The notes: generated by a model from the sequence alone, not told the origin. DNA of 58,034 bases from Streptomyces tagetis (GCF_018069565.1 NZ_JAGPNL010000014.1:1-58034), one strand, 5' to 3'. Numbered from the stretch's first letter, positions 32,879 through 41,639 are shown. Program-made: numbers and translations.

Positions 32879-33515
32879 GCACCGCCGAGACACCCATGAG
32901 GAGCACCGCCCCCAGACACCAGGAGGCCGCCACGTCCAGCGGCCAGTGGTAGCCCCGGCGCACCAGACCGAAGGAGACGCCGAGGACCAGGGCGGCACAG
33001 AGCAGCACCAGGACGCGACGGGCGGCCGGCGCGCGCAGCAGCGGAAGCAGCAGCAGCGTCGCCGTCCCGTACGCGACCAGGGCGGTGGCCGTGTGGCCGG
33101 AGGGGTAGTAGCCGACCGCCGGCGGCACGGCCGGGGTGCCGGGGCGGCCGGTCCACGCCTTGAGCGGCACGACCAGCACCGGCACCAGCGCCAGGGCCGC
33201 CGCTCCGGCGGCGGGCGGCAGCCACCACCGGTCCAGACCACTGGCACGCCCGCGCAGGGCGGCGTACCCGAGGGCGATCAGCAGCACGGGGACGGCGACC
33301 TGCACGTTGCCGAGGTCGGAGAGGAGTTCCGAGGGCCGGTCCGGGTGGACGAGCACCCGGCTCAGCCACGCGTCCGCCCGCACCAGCGGACCGTCGGCGA
33401 CGACCTGCCAGGTGATCAGCGCGAAGACGGCGCCGAGCAGGAGGGGGCCGAGCAGGAGGGGGCCGAGCAGGAGGGGGCCGAGGACGCGGCGGGCGGGGGC
33501 GGCGGGCGAAGGCAT
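32817..33515 (-). CDS. PAP2 family phosphatase
   Basis: Membrane phosphatase of 232 residues from ATG 33515, with five to six membrane segments. The three acid-phosphatase motifs are present: KAWTGRPGTP, YYPSGHTATA and RRGYHWPLDVAASW, with catalytic histidines outside the membrane. Likely substrates are phosphatidate, undecaprenyl pyrophosphate or similar lipid phosphates. Near the N-terminus, LGPLLLGPLLLGPLLLG is encoded by a 15-bp triplicate. The last 20 residues are antisense to the chitinase C-terminus (62-bp overlap), and a strong hairpin sits just before the start. Confidence 0.87.
   Translation of the reverse strand: MPSPAAPARRVLGPLLLGPLLLGPLLLGAVFALITWQVVADGPLVRADAWLSRVLVHPDRPSELLSDLGNVQVAVPVLLIALGYAALRGRASGLDRWWLPPAAGAAALALVPVLVVPLKAWTGRPGTPAVPPAVGYYPSGHTATALVAYGTATLLLLPLLRAPAARRVLVLLCAALVLGVSFGLVRRGYHWPLDVAASWCLGAVLLMGVSAVLSGSTRRSSAGTPSSRTGPS
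33432..33476 (-). repeat. 15-bp triplicate inside the PAP2 gene
   Basis: GCCGAGCAGGAGGGG occurs three times head to tail (33432, 33447, 33462), coding LLLGP repeats in the first membrane segment. The unit is in frame, so copy-number change would alter segment length by five residues without breaking the gene. Confidence 0.85.
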
Positions 33516-33536
33516 GGCGCCCAGCTTCGCAAAACA

Positions 33537-33582
33537 CACCGAAGGGCCGGCGCAAGGGGGGGAGTGCGCCGGCCCTTCGGTG
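33537..33582 (-). terminator. 18-bp perfect hairpin with U-tract just upstream of PAP2
   Basis: Bases 33537-33554 pair perfectly with 33565-33582 (core CCGAAGGGCCGGCGCA) around a 10-nt loop. On the minus strand TGTTTTGCG follows, so it is a canonical rho-independent terminator, ending 22 nt before the PAP2 start. It must terminate something transcribed leftward from 33583-33880. Confidence 0.8.
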
Positions 33583-33881
33583 AACGGCCGTCCCGGGTGC
33601 CCGGAACCGCCGTCCTGACCGGAGCCGCGCGCCCCGGGGGGTTTGGGGCGGGCGGCCGTCCGATCGGTGAGGAGACCCGGAGCCGGAGGGCTCCGGTGTG
33701 TGCGCGAGGCACGACCAGGTCGAAGCTGGGGAGGCCCCGGCCTGGGGTTCCGCCCGCAGTCCCCTGCGAGCGGGGTGTTTCTCTCATCTGCCCAAGAACC
33801 TACGACAGGGAAAGAGCGCTGGACAGGGCCCCCCGCGACCTGCCATCCACCTCGCACACCTTCTTCACACGCCCTGCGGTT
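33583..33881 (-). other. gene-free stretch between gabT and PAP2, possible leader or small RNA
   Basis: No supported gene. It contains a small hairpin (CCGGAGCC 33677-33684 / GGCTCCGG 33689-33696, loop GGAG) and an AT-richer patch near 33775-33815 that could hold a minus-strand promoter. With the terminator at 33537-33582 this could be a leader with attenuation or a small RNA of about 250 nt. Confidence 0.4.
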
Positions 33882-33914
33882 CCGGGCACCGGACGGACCC
33901 GCTCCGGTGCCCGG
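33882..33914 (-). terminator. terminator after gabT
   Basis: CCGGGCACCGG (33882-33892) and CCGGTGCCCGG (33904-33914) form a perfect 11-bp stem with an 11-nt loop, 11 nt past the gabT stop on the minus strand. Confidence 0.75.
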
Positions 33915-33924
33915 GAGCGGCGGC

Positions 33925-35259
33925 TCAGATCCGGGCGAAGCCCTGCTCGATGATGTCGAGGCCCTCGTTCAGCAGGTCCTCCCCGATCACCAGCGGGGGC
34001 AGGAAGCGGAGCACGTTGCCGTAGGTGCCACAGGTCAGGACCAGCAGTCCCTCGGCGTGGCACGCCTTGGCCAGCGCGGCGGTCGCCTCGGGGGCGGGCT
34101 CCTTGGTGACGCGGTCCTTGACCAGCTCCACCGCGATCATGGCGCCGCGGCCCCGGACGTCACCGATCACGTCGAACTTCTCCGCCATCGCGGTCAGCCG
34201 GGCCGTCATGATCTCGCCGATCCGCAGCGCCCTGGCGTTGAGGTCCTGCTCGCGCATGGTCTCGATCGAGCCGAGGGCGCCCGCGCAGGCCACCGGGTTG
34301 CCGCCGTAGGTGCCGCCGAGGCCGCCCGCGTGCGCGGCGTCCATGATCTCGGCGCGGCCGGTGACGGCGGCGAGCGGCAGACCGCCCGCGATGCCCTTGG
34401 CGGTGGTGATCAGGTCCGGGACGATGCCCTCGTCCTCGCAGGCGAACCACTGGCCGGTGCGGCAGAAGCCGGACTGGATCTCGTCGGCGACGAAGACGAT
34501 GCCGTGGTCGGCGGCGAACTGCCGGATCGCGGGCAGGAAGCCCTTGGCCGGCTCGATGAAGCCGCCCTCGCCGAGCACCGGCTCGATGATGATCGCGGCC
34601 ACGTTCTCGGCGCCGACCTGCTTGGAGATCTGGTCGACGGCCTGGGCGGCGGCCTCCGGACCGGCGTTCTCCGGGCCGGTCGGCCAGCGGTAGCCGTAGG
34701 CGACCGGCACCCGGTACACCTCCGGCGCGAACGGGCCGAAGCCCTGCTTGTACGGCATGTTCTTCGAGGTCAGCGCCATCGTCAGGTTGGTCCGGCCGTG
34801 GTAGCCGTGGTCGAAGACGACGACCGCCTGCCGCTTGGTGTACGCGCGGGCGATCTTGACAGCGTTCTCCACCGCCTCGGCGCCGCTGTTGAACAGGGCC
34901 GACTTCTTGGCGTGGTCGCCCGGGGTCAGCTCCGCCAGCGCCTCGGCGACGGCGACGTACCCCTCGTACGGCGTGACCATGAAGCAGGTGTGGGTGAAGT
35001 CGGCGAGCTGGGCCGAGGCCCGGCGCACCACGGCCTCGGCGGAGGCGCCGACCGAGGTCACGGCGATGCCGGAGCCGAAGTCGATGAAGCGGTTCCCGTC
35101 GACGTCCTCGATGATGCCGCCGCCCGCGCGGCTGACGAAGACCGGCAGCGTCGAGCCCACGCCCTGGGCGACCACGGCGGTCCGGCGGGCCTGCAACTCC
35201 TGCGACTTGGGGCCGGGGACGGCGGTGACGACGCGGCGCTCCTGCGGCAGTGCGGTCAT
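33925..35259 (-). CDS. gabT: 4-aminobutyrate aminotransferase
   Basis: Class III PLP aminotransferase of 444 residues from ATG 35259 (AGGAG eight bases upstream). The PLP lysine is K288 in LITTAKGIAGGLPLAAVTGR, with the cofactor Asp in VFVADEIQSGFCRTG. SRAGGGIIEDVDGNRFIDFGSGIAVTSVG and FNSGAEAVENAVKIAR are GabT signatures. It converts GABA and 2-oxoglutarate to succinic semialdehyde and glutamate, the step after the aminobutyraldehyde dehydrogenases. It is a single-gene unit closed by its own terminator and divergent from the ATPase gene at 35500. Confidence 0.93.
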   Translation of the reverse strand: MTALPQERRVVTAVPGPKSQELQARRTAVVAQGVGSTLPVFVSRAGGGIIEDVDGNRFIDFGSGIAVTSVGASAEAVVRRASAQLADFTHTCFMVTPYEGYVAVAEALAELTPGDHAKKSALFNSGAEAVENAVKIARAYTKRQAVVVFDHGYHGRTNLTMALTSKNMPYKQGFGPFAPEVYRVPVAYGYRWPTGPENAGPEAAAQAVDQISKQVGAENVAAIIIEPVLGEGGFIEPAKGFLPAIRQFAADHGIVFVADEIQSGFCRTGQWFACEDEGIVPDLITTAKGIAGGLPLAAVTGRAEIMDAAHAGGLGGTYGGNPVACAGALGSIETMREQDLNARALRIGEIMTARLTAMAEKFDVIGDVRGRGAMIAVELVKDRVTKEPAPEATAALAKACHAEGLLVLTCGTYGNVLRFLPPLVIGEDLLNEGLDIIEQGFARI

Positions 35260-35499
35260 GTGGGGGCTCCTGGGGTCTTTTTCGGACGCTTGGCTTCTTT
35301 TCTCGCAGGCTAGGACCGGCGGCGCGGCCCCGGCATGCTCCATGTGGGCGTTGTCCGCGCCGCCGGTTGTCCGCCGTGGCCATGGCGCCGGGCGGACACG
35401 TCGGCGCGGGCCCGGCCCGGTAAGCGGTGAACTCCCCACCGGAGGGCGTTAGATTGGCTCGTTGACGGTGGTCGGACCGGCTGGTCAGGGGGCGCGGCG

Positions 35500-37656
35500 A
35501 TGGACAGCGACGGGAACCGGGACGCACGGGGCACGCACGCCGGCCCGGTGCCGCGTCCGGCGGAACCGCCACGGATGCCCGCGGCGCCACCCCGCCCCGC
35601 GCAGGCCCCGGCACAGGCCCCGGCCGAGGCGGTGGTGCCCGGGGTGCCGCCGCTGCCGGACGGATCGGCCTTCCTCTCCTGGCTGCGCACCCCCCGGCCT
35701 CCCGCGCCGCCCGGCGTCTGGCGGTTCGGGCACCGGCCGCGTCCGCGGGAGGAGCCCGAGCGGACCCCCGGCCGGCAGTTGCTGAGCGGGGCGCTGATCG
35801 CCTTCCTGGTGGGCTGGCTCATCTGGTCCCTGCTGTGGAACGGCTACCTGGGCGGCTGGTGGATGCTGCCCCTCTACGCCATGGTCCCCGATTCCTGGGC
35901 CGAGTCCTACAGCTTCGGCGCGGTCGTGGCCAGCTACGCCTACTACCTGCTCATCGGCGGTGCCCTGCTCGCCGGGGTCGCCAAGCTCGGCCGCTGGGGC
36001 GAGGTCTGGCGCCGCTACGGGCCGCCCGCCTGGACGCGCTCGGCCGCCCCCCGCGCCCAGCGCCCGCCCGCGCCCGAGGAGGACCCCGCCGCCTGGCCCG
36101 CGCTGCGCGCCGCCGGGGCCGCCGACGCCGCCGACCGGCTCGCCGCCGACGCCCGCGCGGGCCTGATGCGCGACGTCGACCAGGCCCGCATCGCCCGCGC
36201 CTGGCAGGGCGTGGCCGGCGGTCGGCACAGCCTCGCCGCCTTCACCGGCGCCGTCCTCCAGCACGGCGCCGGCGCCTGCCCGCACCCCTCCGGCGTCCGA
36301 GACCTGCCCGCCCGCGAGGCCCGCCACGACCTGGTCACCGGACAGGTGCGGCTCGGCGCCACCGCCGAGGACGAGCGCAACCCCTACGCCTACCGGGGCA
36401 CCGGCCTCGCCCTCGGCCCCGACCTGCTCGGCACCTCCCTGGTCGCCGTCGGACCGGCCGGCTCCGGGAAGACCGGCCGCGTCGTCCGGCCGCTCACCGA
36501 GTCGCTGTGCCTGCACGCGCTCGCCGGGCGGGCCGCGGTCGTCGTGGTCGGCGCGGCGGGCGCCGGACTCGGCCCGGCCGACGCCTTCGACGTCGTCGTC
36601 CGCATCGGCAACCCCGACTCCGTCCACGACCTCGACCTCTACGGCGGCACCACCGACCCCGACGAGGCCGCCGCGGTCCTCGCCGAGGCCCTGGTCGGGG
36701 ACCTCGCCGACCCGCATCCGGGCGGCGACAGCCGGCGCTCCACCACCGTGCTGGCCCAGCTCCTCGGCCCCTTCCAGGCGGTGCACGGCCGCTTCCCCGG
36801 CGTGCCGGAGCTGCGGCAGCTCCTCGACGGCGCCGCCGAACCGCTGGCCGTGCTGCGCCGGGGCCTCCAGGAGGCCGGGCAGGAGTCGCTGCTGCGCGAA
36901 CTGGACGCCCGGGAACGGCAGATGGTCCAGCCCGGGGACCTCGGCGGCACGCTCGCCGACCGGGTCGCGCTGCTCGACCGGCCCGCCTTCGCCTCCTTCT
37001 TCGACACCCGGGGGCAGTCCCGGCCGTTCTCGCTCAAGGCGCTCGACCATCCGGTGCGGGTCCGCATCGACCTGCCCGCCCGCGGCCACGCGGACGCCTC
37101 CCGCATCCTGGCCCGGCTGGTCCTCGCCCAGTTCACGGCGAGCGTCGGCGCCCGCGAGGACCGCTCCCTCTTCGCCTGCCTCGTCCTGGACGAGGCGAGC
37201 GGGGTGGTGACGCCGGAGGCCGTACGGGGCGTGCAGCGGCTGCGCTCCGCGGGCGCCGGGGTGGTGCTCACCCTGCGCACCCTGGACGACGTGCCCCGGC
37301 CGCTGCGCGGACCGCTGCTCGGCGCGATCGGCTGCCGGATGGCGCTCTCGGGGCTCACCCCGTGGGACGGGCAGGACTTCGCCGAGGTGTGGGGCAAGGA
37401 GTGGACCGAGGCCCGCGACGTCACCGACCGGCAGATCATCGCCGAGACCCCGGCGGGCAAGGCGGTCCACATGCTGCGCCGGGTGATCACCGGGAAGGCG
37501 CCCACCGCGCGGGCGGTGACCGTGCGGCAGGTCGAGCGGGAGCGGTGGTCGGCCTCCGAGCTGGCCCACGCGGTGCCGCCGGGCCACGCCGTCCTCTCCC
37601 TGACCACCGTCGCGGGGGAGCACGCACCGCCGCTCCTGGTGGACCTGCGGGGGTGA
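35500..37656 (+). CDS. membrane-anchored VirD4/TraG-like ATP/GTP-binding protein
   Basis: A 718-residue protein from ATG 35500. A Pro-rich cytoplasmic N-tail (about 95 residues) is followed by two membrane segments (LLSGALIAFLVGWLIWSLLW and SYAYYLLIGGALLAGVAKLG). A large ATPase domain carries Walker A VAVGPAGSGKTGRVV and Walker B SLFACLVLDEASG, then VVLTLRTLDDVPRPL, as in type IV coupling proteins and FtsK/VirD4 relatives. No relaxase, pilus or secretion partners lie nearby, and it sits between gabT and the PucR gene. Function unknown; the coupling-protein label describes fold only. Confidence 0.72.
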   Translation: MDSDGNRDARGTHAGPVPRPAEPPRMPAAPPRPAQAPAQAPAEAVVPGVPPLPDGSAFLSWLRTPRPPAPPGVWRFGHRPRPREEPERTPGRQLLSGALIAFLVGWLIWSLLWNGYLGGWWMLPLYAMVPDSWAESYSFGAVVASYAYYLLIGGALLAGVAKLGRWGEVWRRYGPPAWTRSAAPRAQRPPAPEEDPAAWPALRAAGAADAADRLAADARAGLMRDVDQARIARAWQGVAGGRHSLAAFTGAVLQHGAGACPHPSGVRDLPAREARHDLVTGQVRLGATAEDERNPYAYRGTGLALGPDLLGTSLVAVGPAGSGKTGRVVRPLTESLCLHALAGRAAVVVVGAAGAGLGPADAFDVVVRIGNPDSVHDLDLYGGTTDPDEAAAVLAEALVGDLADPHPGGDSRRSTTVLAQLLGPFQAVHGRFPGVPELRQLLDGAAEPLAVLRRGLQEAGQESLLRELDARERQMVQPGDLGGTLADRVALLDRPAFASFFDTRGQSRPFSLKALDHPVRVRIDLPARGHADASRILARLVLAQFTASVGAREDRSLFACLVLDEASGVVTPEAVRGVQRLRSAGAGVVLTLRTLDDVPRPLRGPLLGAIGCRMALSGLTPWDGQDFAEVWGKEWTEARDVTDRQIIAETPAGKAVHMLRRVITGKAPTARAVTVRQVERERWSASELAHAVPPGHAVLSLTTVAGEHAPPLLVDLRG

Positions 37657-37835
37657 GCGGCCTGGGCCGCGGTGTGCGCGACCGGGGGACCGGCGGGGTG
37701 AGTGACCTGGGTCGCGGTGTGCGCGGCGGGGGGGACCGGCGGGGGTGAGCGGCCTGGGTCGCGGTGTGCGTGGCGGGGGGACCGGACGGGGTGAGCGCCC
37801 CGGGCCGCGGTGTGCGCGGCCCGGGGCCGGGCGGG
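37653..37835 (+). repeat. four copies of a ~46-bp tandem repeat after the ATPase gene
   Basis: Copies begin with GTGAG at 37653, 37698, 37745 and 37791 (spacing 45, 47, 46). Each contains a GGTCGCGGTGTGCG-like core and a G-rich tail. The first copy overlaps the stop codon of the ATPase gene. The variable spacing argues against a conserved reading frame. Confidence 0.8.
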
Positions 37836-37972
37836 CTCGTCTTCGGGCCGCCCGGCCCTGGGTGCGGAGGCGTGTTGACCGTACAGTGAGGCAGAATCGA
37901 CACAGGTCGTTCATACAGAGCGGCCAAATGATCAGAGAAGCCTCACCGAACTGACACAGACCTGAAGGCCCG
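37836..37972 (+). promoter_or_regulatory. leader of the PucR-type regulator gene
   Basis: AT-richer intergenic sequence holding TTGACC at 37875 and TACAG/ATACAG-like strings, but no -35/-10 pair with normal spacing. The promoter of the regulator gene most likely lies here; I cannot place it exactly. Confidence 0.3.
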
Positions 37973-39685
37973 ATGCCCCCGACGCTCGCCTCGCTCGTCC
38001 ACCACTCGGCGCTCAAACTCACCGTGCGCGCGGGTGCGGACCGCCTCGACGCGCCCGTGCGCTGGGCGCACGCCAGCGAGCTGGCCGACCCCGTGCCCTA
38101 CATGGAGGGCGGGGAACTGCTCCTGGTCACCGCGCTCACCCTGGACGCGGAGGACCCGGAGGCGATGCGCCGCTACGTCCGGCGGCTGGCCGCGGCCGGG
38201 GTGGCCGGGCTCGGCTTCGCCGTCGGCGTCCACTACGAGGAGATCCCCGAGGCCCTCGTCGACGCAGCCCGGCGAGAGGGCCTGCCGCTGCTGGAGGTGC
38301 CCCGCCGCACCCCCTTCCTCGCCATCACCAAGGCCGTCTCCGCCGCCATCGCCGCCGACCAGTACCGGGCCGTCACCGCCGGCTTCGCCGCCCAGCGGGA
38401 ACTGACCCGGCGGGCGCTGGCCGACGGACCGGAAGGGCTGCTGGCCGCGCTCGCCTCCCAGGTCGACGGCTGGGCCGCGCTCTACGACGCCTCCGGGGCC
38501 GTCGTCGCCGCCGCGCCGGAGTGGGCCGGCCGCCGCGCCGCCCGGCTCACGCCCGACGTGGAGCGGCTGCGCGAACGCCCCGCCCCCGCCTCCGCCGTCG
38601 TCGCCGGCCCCCCGCACTCCGAGCACCCCGAGGGCCCGCCGAACGGCGGTAAGGCCGACCATCCCGACCACGCCGACGACGGGGACCGCGTCGAGCTGCA
38701 CTCCCTCGGCACCTCCCGGCGGGCCCGCGCCGCGCTCGCCGTCGGCACGGCCGCCCCCCTCGGCACCGCCGAGCGCTACGCCCTGCACTCCGCCATCGCC
38801 CTGCTCACGCTCACCACGGAACGCTCCCGTTCGCTGCACGCCGCCGAACAGCGGCTCGGCGCGGCCGTCCTGCGCATGCTGCTGGCCGGGGAGCCGGACC
38901 ACGCCCGCGCCGTCGCCGGGGACCTCTACGGGGACCTGCTCGACGCCCCGTTCCGGGTGATCGTCGCCGAGCCCGCCTCGGCGCCGGCCGCCCGCGCCCA
39001 CGCCGGTGCGCGGACCCCGGCGGCCGGCGCGCACGCCGCCGCCCGCGCCGAGGGCGACCCGCGCGACGCCCTCGCCGAGGTCGTGGAGGCCGCGGCGGCA
39101 CGGGCCGGGGAGGCGGTGCTCGTCGTGCCCGAGGGGGAGCGGCTGGTGGTGCTCGCCGCGGACGGGGGCGCCGCCGTCGCCGCCTGCACCGAGTACGCGG
39201 CGGCGCTGGAGTCCGCCCGCACCGCCCGCGAGCCGGGGGCCGCCGCCGAGCCCGAGTCACTGGTGGCCGGACTGTCCGCGCCGGCCGGGCCCATCGCCGC
39301 CTCCGCCGCCTACAAACAGGCCGAACAGGCGCTGTCCGTGGCCCGCCGCCGGGGCAGGGTCTGCGTCGAGCACGAACAGCTCGCGGCCGGCTCCGTCCTG
39401 CCGCTCCTCGCCGACGACGCCGTCCGCGCCTTCGCCGACGGACTGCTGCGGGCCCTGCGCGACCACGACGCCACCGGCCGCGGCGACCTCGTCGCCTCCC
39501 TGCGCGCCTGGCTCTCCCGGCACGGCCAGTGGGACGCGGCGGCGGCCGACCTCGGCGTCCACCGGCACACCCTGCGCTACCGGATGCGGCGCGTGGAGGA
39601 GATCCTCGGCCGCTCCCTGGACGACCCGGACGTCCGCATGGAGCTGTGGATCGCCCTCAAGGCCACCTCCCCCGAGGGCGGCTGA
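37973..39685 (+). CDS. PucR family transcriptional regulator
   Basis: A 570-residue regulator. The N-terminal PucR ligand-responsive domain (LTVRAGADRLDAPVRWAHASELADPVPYMEGGELLLVT) is followed by a variable middle with a GGDEF-like/CdaR region. At the end is a PucR C-terminal helix-turn-helix (WDAAAADLGVHRHTLRYRMRRVEEILGRSLDDPDVRMELWIAL). Family members respond to purine, GABA or related nitrogen sources. It lies 158 bp upstream of, and in the same direction as, the aldehyde dehydrogenase gene, so control of GABA catabolism is likely. His/Asp-rich DHPDHADDGD in the linker is unusual. Confidence 0.9.
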   Translation: MPPTLASLVHHSALKLTVRAGADRLDAPVRWAHASELADPVPYMEGGELLLVTALTLDAEDPEAMRRYVRRLAAAGVAGLGFAVGVHYEEIPEALVDAARREGLPLLEVPRRTPFLAITKAVSAAIAADQYRAVTAGFAAQRELTRRALADGPEGLLAALASQVDGWAALYDASGAVVAAAPEWAGRRAARLTPDVERLRERPAPASAVVAGPPHSEHPEGPPNGGKADHPDHADDGDRVELHSLGTSRRARAALAVGTAAPLGTAERYALHSAIALLTLTTERSRSLHAAEQRLGAAVLRMLLAGEPDHARAVAGDLYGDLLDAPFRVIVAEPASAPAARAHAGARTPAAGAHAAARAEGDPRDALAEVVEAAAARAGEAVLVVPEGERLVVLAADGGAAVAACTEYAAALESARTAREPGAAAEPESLVAGLSAPAGPIAASAAYKQAEQALSVARRRGRVCVEHEQLAAGSVLPLLADDAVRAFADGLLRALRDHDATGRGDLVASLRAWLSRHGQWDAAAADLGVHRHTLRYRMRRVEEILGRSLDDPDVRMELWIALKATSPEGG

Positions 39686-39843
39686 CCGCCCGCCGCCCGG
39701 CCCCACCAGGCCGTAGGCCAATCCGTCGTACCGCCCGCGCCGACTGCTACACGGCGGACAAGCCCCCGGCCGCCGCGCCGCCCCTACCGTGGATCGCGCA
39801 AGCCACGCACACACCCCCTACGCGGAAGGGCCGGGACTCCACG

Positions 39844-41289
39844 ATGTCTTCCACCCACGCCTTCTGGCTCGCCGGCCGCCAGGCCACCGGCGAGACCACC
39901 TTCGACGTCACCTCCCCGTGGGACGGCGCTCACGTCGGCACGGTGAGCGTGCCCACCGAGGCCCAGGTCGAGGAGGCCGTGGCCGCCGCGCACGCCGTCC
40001 GGGACGACTTCGCCGCCACCCCCGCCCACGTGCGCGCCGCCGCGCTGGACCACGTCGCCCGGCGGCTGGCCGAGCGCACCGAGGAGACAGCCCGGCTGAT
40101 CTCCGCCGAGAACGGCAAGCCGGTCAAGTGGGCCCGGGGCGAGGTCGGCCGCGCGGTCTCCGTCTTCCGGTTCGCCGCCGAGGAGGCCCGCCGCTTCAAC
40201 GGCGGCGAGGCCCAGCGCCTGGACACGGACGCGGGCGGCCAGGGCCGGCTGGCCCTCACCCGCCGCTTCCCCAAGGGCGCCGTCCTCGGCATCGCGCCCT
40301 TCAATTTCCCGCTCAACCTGTGCGCCCACAAGGTCGCCCCGGCCATCGCCGCCGGTGCGCCGATCGTGCTGAAGCCGGCCCCCGCGACCCCGCTGTCCGC
40401 CCTGCTCCTCGGCGAGCTGCTGGCCGAGACCGAGCTGCCGGCCGGCTCCTGGAGCGTCCTGACGGTGCCCAACGACCGCATGCCCGCGCTGGTACGCGAC
40501 GAGCGGCTGCCGGTCGTCTCCTTCACCGGCTCGGAGAAGGTCGGCTACGCGATCATGGACTCGGTGCCGCGCAAGCACTGCACCCTCGAACTGGGCGGCA
40601 ACGGCGCGGCCGTCGTCCTCGCCGACTGGTCGAGCGACGAGGACCTGGACCGGGCCGCGGGCCGCATCGCCACCTTCTCCAACTACCAGGGCGGCCAGTC
40701 CTGCGTCTCCGTACAGCGCGTCATCGTCGACGCCGCCGTGTACGACCGGCTGCTGCCCCGTATCGTCGCCGCCGTCGAGGCCCAGGTCACCGGCGACCCC
40801 CACGACGACAAGACGGACGTCGGCCCCCTCGTCGACGAGGCCGCCGCCCGCCGCGTCGCGTCCTGGGTCGACGAGGCCGTGCAGGCCGGTGCCACCCTGC
40901 ACACCGGTGGCGAGCGGGACGGCGCCACCTACGCGCCGACCGTCCTCACCGACCTCCCGGCCGACACCACCCTCGCCCGCGAGGAGGTCTTCGGACCCGT
41001 CCTCAGCGTCCGGAAGGTGAACGGCGAGGCGGAGGCGTTCGCCGCCGTCAACGACTCCAAGTACGGCCTCCAGGCAGGCGTGTTCACCCACGACGTGCAG
41101 GCCGCCTTCCGCGCCCACCGCGCGCTGGAGGTCGGCGGCGTCGTCATCGGCGACGTCCCCTCCTACCGCGCCGACCAGATGCCGTACGGCGGCACCAAGC
41201 AGTCCGGCGTCGGCCGCGAGGGCGTCCGGTTCGCCATGGACGACTACACCTACGAGCGCGTCCTGGTCCTCACCGACCTGGCCCTCTGA
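39844..41289 (+). CDS. aldehyde dehydrogenase, probable succinate-semialdehyde type
   Basis: ALDH of 481 residues from ATG 39844. Catalytic Glu249 is in CTLELGGNGAAVVL and Cys287 in GGQSCVSVQRV. The cofactor-binding GIAPFNFPLNLCAHKVAPAI and KPAPATPLSALLL place it in a subgroup distinct from the two aminobutyraldehyde-type enzymes here (QSCVS rather than QDCTA). Next to the PucR regulator and near gabT, succinic semialdehyde is the favoured substrate. Non-phosphorylating glyceraldehyde-3-phosphate or lactaldehyde dehydrogenases share these motifs, so the substrate is inference. Confidence 0.82.
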   Translation: MSSTHAFWLAGRQATGETTFDVTSPWDGAHVGTVSVPTEAQVEEAVAAAHAVRDDFAATPAHVRAAALDHVARRLAERTEETARLISAENGKPVKWARGEVGRAVSVFRFAAEEARRFNGGEAQRLDTDAGGQGRLALTRRFPKGAVLGIAPFNFPLNLCAHKVAPAIAAGAPIVLKPAPATPLSALLLGELLAETELPAGSWSVLTVPNDRMPALVRDERLPVVSFTGSEKVGYAIMDSVPRKHCTLELGGNGAAVVLADWSSDEDLDRAAGRIATFSNYQGGQSCVSVQRVIVDAAVYDRLLPRIVAAVEAQVTGDPHDDKTDVGPLVDEAAARRVASWVDEAVQAGATLHTGGERDGATYAPTVLTDLPADTTLAREEVFGPVLSVRKVNGEAEAFAAVNDSKYGLQAGVFTHDVQAAFRAHRALEVGGVVIGDVPSYRADQMPYGGTKQSGVGREGVRFAMDDYTYERVLVLTDLAL

Positions 41290-41418
41290 CCCACCCCGCC
41301 GCCCTCCCCTTCCCCACAGACAGAATCCCGTTGTACGCGCCCCTCCCGTGTCGCCGGTTCCCCGAGAGACGTTGGCCTCACAGGTGGTCACCGGACGGTT
41401 CGAGGTGGGGCGGACACG

Positions 41419-41639
41419 ATGAACGAAACGGAACGACAGCCGGACGAGGCACAGGAACCGGCCGCGGGCTCCGAGCCGACGGCGGGCATCCTGCGCGTCT
41501 TCGGACGACAGCTCAAGCCCTTCCGGCTGCGCGCGGACCCGGAAGGGAGCTTGAGGCGCAGTATGGGATCATCCGGGCCCAGGCTCTCACGCCACGGGAG
41601 TCGGTGGCTTTCATCGAGGGATTGCTGGGAGAGCTATGA
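41419..41639 (+). pseudogene. internally deleted XRE/DUF5753 regulator remnant
   Basis: The frame from ATG 41419 encodes GILRVFGRQLKPFRLRAD, the start of the helix-turn-helix of Scr1-type XRE regulators. About 40 bases later the reading shifts to another frame coding LEAQYGIIRAQALTPRESV then AFIEGLLGEL and a stop at 41637-41639, the usual C-terminus of the same family. Roughly 200 residues, including most of the HTH and the DUF5753 domain, are missing, and the two ends are in different frames. The stop overlaps the DUF397 start (ATGA), as in intact pairs. Confidence 0.8.

Noticed and set aside
35500..37656. Conjugative element around the VirD4-like ATPase
   Set aside because: No relaxase, integrase, att repeats, tRNA or transfer genes on either side.
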